Of a stretch of DNA of 22,022 bases, positions 19,831 to 22,022 are shown in pieces. Source of the DNA: DATIHK01 sp035480775. GTDB lineage: Bacteria > Patescibacteriota > WWE3 > UBA101185 > UBA10185. The position numbers were made by a program, and so were the translations under genes. The stretch's first letter is position 1, and each line of letters starts with the position of its first letter. The notes beneath the pieces were generated by a model that was not told the DNA's origin, made no database searches, and saw only the letters and a program-made list of their open reading frames with translations. The DNA lies in the NCBI GenBank assembly GCA_035480775.1, contig DATIHK010000054.1, positions 1 to 22,022 of the forward strand, written 5' to 3'.

Positions 19831-19907
19831 CGGGGTGTAGATTAGTTGGCTAAATCGCCAAGCTGGGGGTTTGGAGATCGAGCGTTCGAGTCGCTCCACC
19901 CCGACCA
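19831..19907 (+). tRNA. tRNA-Pro (anticodon GGG)
   Basis: Seen as 77 nt with encoded CCA. The acceptor stem is CGGGGTG/CACCCCG with the C1-G72 pair typical of bacterial tRNA-Pro, and discriminator A. The anticodon stem CCAAG/TTTGG carries the loop CTGGGGG, giving anticodon GGG (19865-19867). The T arm is GAGCG-TTCGAGT-CGCTC. Confidence 0.95.
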
Positions 19908-19941
19908 TTTGTAGTATAGTTGGTTTAAAGGAGCAAAAAAA

Positions 19942-20478
19942 ATGGGACTAAATTTTCAGCAAGAGCACGAAGCAGAACTAATGGATATAGTAGATGAAAA
20001 CGATGTACCAATTGGTACTGCAATGAGACCTGATATATATCGGGATCTCCCATTGCACAGAATTGTTCATGGCATGTTGTTTGATGCAAGTGGAAGATTT
20101 ATTCTTCAATTAAGGAGTGCAAAAAAAGCTTATAAACCTTTGCACTGGGTTACTGCAGTTAGTGGACATCCACGTGCTGGGGAAACATACGAGCAGGCTG
20201 CGCATCGTGAAGGGGAAGAAGAATTAGGGGCATCACTAGTATTTCTTAATTTTCGTCGACTTTTTTATATTGATGCAGAACGTCCCGCACTACGCAGATT
20301 TCTGGGGGTTCTAGAAGCTCAATTTGATGGGATATTTACACTTAACGCAGATGAAGTGGAAAGTGTAAAAACAGTAAAGAGAGAAGAACTTCAGGGTATG
20401 TTGCAAGATCCAACAGAGAAATTTCATCCAGAGCTTCGTGCAATTCTGGTGGAGCTGTATGGATTCGTTGTGAAATGA
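19942..20478 (+). CDS. IDI-type Nudix hydrolase
   Basis: The 178-aa protein has the N-terminal MDIVDENDVPIGTAMR and LHRIVHGMLFDASGRFILQLRS segments of the isopentenyl-diphosphate isomerase branch of Nudix proteins. The Nudix box is GHPRAGETYEQAAHREGEEE (75-94). In true type I isomerases the active-site Cys lies in 'VCGHP'; here the sequence is AVSGHP, with Ser at position 74, so isomerase activity is unlikely and hydrolysis of a nucleotide or prenyl diphosphate is more plausible. AAAGGAG (19927-19933) sets the ATG. It starts 34 bases after tRNA-Pro, with TATAGT (19915-19920) in between, and may be co-transcribed with the tRNA. It ends in TGA, which argues for the standard genetic code. Confidence 0.8.
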   Translation: MGLNFQQEHEAELMDIVDENDVPIGTAMRPDIYRDLPLHRIVHGMLFDASGRFILQLRSAKKAYKPLHWVTAVSGHPRAGETYEQAAHREGEEELGASLVFLNFRRLFYIDAERPALRRFLGVLEAQFDGIFTLNADEVESVKTVKREELQGMLQDPTEKFHPELRAILVELYGFVVK

Positions 20479-20486
20479 TTTACTCC

Positions 20487-20517
20487 AACCGCCAAAGCGC
20501 AAGCAAGGCGGTTTTTC
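20487..20517 (+). terminator. Terminator of the Nudix gene
   Basis: A 7-bp stem, AACCGCC (20487-20493) with GGCGGTT (20507-20513), is followed by TTTC. It ends just before the -10 box of rlmE. Confidence 0.8.
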
Positions 20518-20519
20518 TG

Positions 20520-20525
20520 TATAAT
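20520..20525 (+). promoter_or_regulatory. -10 box of the rlmE-prmC operon
   Basis: TATAAT lies seven bases before the rlmE ATG with no Shine-Dalgarno between, predicting a leaderless first gene. No good -35 is seen, because the region is taken by the preceding terminator stem. Confidence 0.55.
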
Positions 20526-20532
20526 CGCAGAT

Positions 20533-21123
20533 ATGTCCAAACCCTACAATCCAAATGATTTTTTAGCACAAAAAGCTAGAGCCGAAAATTATCGAGCTCG
20601 TTCTGTATACAAACTCGAAGAACTCGATCAAAAATATTATCTAGTAAAACCAAACATGCATATTTTAGATGTCGGAGCTGCTCCGGGAAGCTGGCTTCAA
20701 TATGTTTCTGAAAAAATTGGTCAAAATGGGCAAGTTGTAGGAATTGACCTGCAAGAAATCGATCCTGTTTCACCAAACGTTCAAACGTTCGTGGCTGATA
20801 TTACCGATGTTGCAGCAGTTCAAAAAGTTTTGCAGACTGTCGGTTGGGATAAAGTTGATTTATTACTTTCAGATATAGCGCCTTCTACAAGTGGAATTAC
20901 AGATATCGACCACGGTCGTAGTCTTGATCTCAACCGTGCAATCGTTGCTCTCGCAAAACAAATTTTAAAACCCGGTAAAAAATTGGTATTAAAAGTTTTT
21001 GAAGGACGTGACTTTGCAAATTTTGTTAAAGAGTTGCGCCGCGATTTTGACCATGTAGAAGTTACCAAATCACATGCAAGTCGCGAACGCAGCAAAGAGA
21101 AATATATAATTTGCTTTTCCTAA
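20533..21123 (+). CDS. rlmE: 23S rRNA (uridine2552-2'-O)-methyltransferase
   Basis: This 196-aa protein (FtsJ/RrmJ) carries the K-D-K-E catalytic tetrad: SVYKLEELDQK (K27), LLSDIAPSTSG (D114), LVLKVFEG (K154) and RERSKEKYI (E189). The SAM-binding motif is ILDVGAAPGSWLQY (44-57). It methylates U2552 in the A loop of 23S rRNA during late 50S assembly. The length is typical of the bacterial enzyme. It is the first gene of an operon with prmC, whose ATG comes one base after this stop, so two translation-related methyltransferases are made together. Confidence 0.92.
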   Translation: MSKPYNPNDFLAQKARAENYRARSVYKLEELDQKYYLVKPNMHILDVGAAPGSWLQYVSEKIGQNGQVVGIDLQEIDPVSPNVQTFVADITDVAAVQKVLQTVGWDKVDLLLSDIAPSTSGITDIDHGRSLDLNRAIVALAKQILKPGKKLVLKVFEGRDFANFVKELRRDFDHVEVTKSHASRERSKEKYIICFS

Positions 21124-21124
21124 T

Positions 21125-21772
21125 ATGAATCAAGATACCCCCCAAGCTTATATAGATGGATTTGTTTATTTTTGTGGTTTGAAATTTATTGTAACTTCAG
21201 ATACTTTAATTCCTCGACCCGAAACTGAGCAACTAGTAAATTCTGTAGTTGATTTTGCCAAAGATCATAAAGACATTTCGATTGTGGATGTGGGAACAGG
21301 TTCCGGTTGTATTGCTATTTTAATTGCCAAAAAAATTCCACAAGCAAAAATTACTGCAATCGATGTTTCAGAAAAAGCCTTAGAAATTGCAAAACAAAAT
21401 GCTCAAAATCACGTTGTAGATATTACATTTTTGCAAAATGATTTATTAGCAAATGTGAAAACAAAATTTGATGTTATTGTAGCGAATCTTCCATATATTC
21501 CATCAGAAAGAATTCCTAATTTAGATAATTCTGTTAAAGATTTTGAGCCTTTACATGCACTAGATGGAGGAGCCGATGGATTTGATTTATATCGCAAATT
21601 ATTTAGTCAAATCATAAGTAATAATATCCAACCTGACTTTTTGGCGTGTGAAATTAATGACGACCAAGAAGATATTGCCCTTGAAGAGTCTACAAAATAT
21701 TTTCCAAATGCTCGTATTGTCGTACAAAATGATTCTGCTAATCTTAACCGTTACCTTTACGTCTGGTTTTAG
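21125..21772 (+). CDS. prmC: PrmC/HemK-type N5-glutamine methyltransferase lacking the N-terminal domain
   Basis: At 215 aa it lacks the roughly 70-residue helical domain with which PrmC docks on release factors. The rest is characteristic: YFCGLKFIV, TLIPRPETEQLV (28-38), the SAM motif IVDVGTGSGCIAI (53-65), and FDVIVANLPYIPSERI (115-130). The catalytic NPPY motif reads NLPY, an unusual substitution that keeps N121, P123 and Y124. PrmC methylates the GGQ glutamine of RF1/RF2. With the docking domain gone, substrate choice may differ, but coupling to rlmE supports a translation role. The last 29 bases overlap the convergent MazG gene. Confidence 0.82.
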   Translation: MNQDTPQAYIDGFVYFCGLKFIVTSDTLIPRPETEQLVNSVVDFAKDHKDISIVDVGTGSGCIAILIAKKIPQAKITAIDVSEKALEIAKQNAQNHVVDITFLQNDLLANVKTKFDVIVANLPYIPSERIPNLDNSVKDFEPLHALDGGADGFDLYRKLFSQIISNNIQPDFLACEINDDQEDIALEESTKYFPNARIVVQNDSANLNRYLYVWF

Positions 21773-22022
21773 AAGTTTTCTTTTCAAATCTATCTTTGTC
21801 ACGCCCGTAACACTTTTTCATTACTTTCGAAAATCCTCGATCAAGATCCATGTCTAGTGAATTTGCCAAACAAGTTATAGTAAAAATAATGTCTCCTAAT
21901 TCTTCTTCAAGGTCGTATTCTTTTTCACTTTGCTTTTTCTTTTTAGGTCCATAAATGTGATTTACTTCACGAGCAACTTCTCCGACTTCTTCAGTTAACC
22001 GAGCCATAATTTCTAAAGGTTT
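21744..22022 (-). CDS. MazG-like nucleotide pyrophosphohydrolase, N-terminus cut by window edge
   Basis: The minus frame is open to the right edge. The visible 93 residues begin KPLEIMARLTEEVGEVAREV. The alpha-helical NTP-PPase metal motif is present as EEVGE...E followed by YDLEEELGDIIFTITCLAN (ExxD). The family hydrolyses non-canonical or excess (d)NTPs. The internal ATG at 22007 lies within the first conserved helix, so the real start is probably outside the window. After DKDRFEKK a basic tail TSKTRRKGNG overlaps the prmC 3' end. Confidence 0.85.
   Translation of the reverse strand, partial: KPLEIMARLTEEVGEVAREVNHIYGPKKKKQSEKEYDLEEELGDIIFTITCLANSLDMDLDRGFSKVMKKCYGRDKDRFEKKTSKTRRKGNG

Noticed and set aside
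1..22022. CRISPR array, transposon or prophage
   Set aside because: No regularly spaced repeats, transposase, integrase or phage structural genes were seen by eye; the only repeat of note is the tRNA-Glu end.

Overview
The window is a compact, AT-rich stretch of bacterial chromosome. All three stop codons appear to be used normally (the Nudix gene ends in TGA), and genes are packed with gaps or overlaps of a few bases. The gene set (VanW-domain envelope protein, NYN nuclease, Wzy-like ligase fused to TPRs, many single-pass membrane proteins with no known family, a half-size MFS protein, a PrmC without its N-terminal domain, RlmE, MazG, three lone tRNA genes with encoded CCA) most resembles Patescibacteria/CPR bacteria of the Microgenomates or Katanobacteria type. 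That placement is inferred from gene content; no rRNA or ribosomal protein gene is present to confirm it.

Layout. 1-1332: a divergent pair, an edge-truncated membrane protein (-) and a small unknown protein (+). 1333-1723: tRNA-Glu(CUC) on the minus strand with a terminator, a GC-rich island, and a second copy of the tRNA 3' end 149 bp away. 1724-3049: a PHP-fold protein and a membrane-anchored unknown. 3046-5326 (-): NYN nuclease overlapping a VanW/peptidoglycan-binding envelope protein. 5365-7981 (+): a large protein with two degenerate GGDEF-like modules, then a 47-aa Cys-cluster peptide. 8046-9249 (+): tRNA-Gln(CUG), then a DHFR-like/VOC gene pair. 9246-11493: a minimal pyruvate kinase-like protein (-), a membrane HEXXH protein (+), an anchored beta-domain protein (-) and an lmo0937-type micro-membrane protein (+). 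11502-12236: a divergent HhH-GPD glycosylase-like protein. 12284-15201 (-): Wzy-like ligase/TPR protein and a membrane-tethered MerR-like protein. 15263-17470: a small anchored acidic protein, polyprenyl synthetase (-) and UppS (+), which together make the lipid carrier for the envelope. 17594-19739: half-MFS (+), coiled-coil protein (-), an NpmA/KamB-type 16S rRNA methyltransferase (+) and an RDD membrane protein (-). 19831-22022: tRNA-Pro(GGG), an IDI-type Nudix protein, RlmE and PrmC as a translation-linked pair, and an edge-truncated MazG (-).

Two kinds of gene start recur. About sixteen genes have a TATAAT-like hexamer only 5-8 nt before the start codon and no Shine-Dalgarno, which predicts leaderless mRNAs. 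Six (the PHP-like gene, lmo0937-like, uppS, the 16S methyltransferase, RDD and Nudix) have a clear purine-rich Shine-Dalgarno.

Most notable contents: the NpmA/KamB-like methyltransferase (the family known for aminoglycoside resistance), a pyruvate kinase reduced to its catalytic barrel, tandem GGDEF-like modules, the duplicated tRNA-Glu 3' end, and back-to-back promoters whose -10 boxes share two bases. I did not see a CRISPR array, a transposase or a recognisable defence island.
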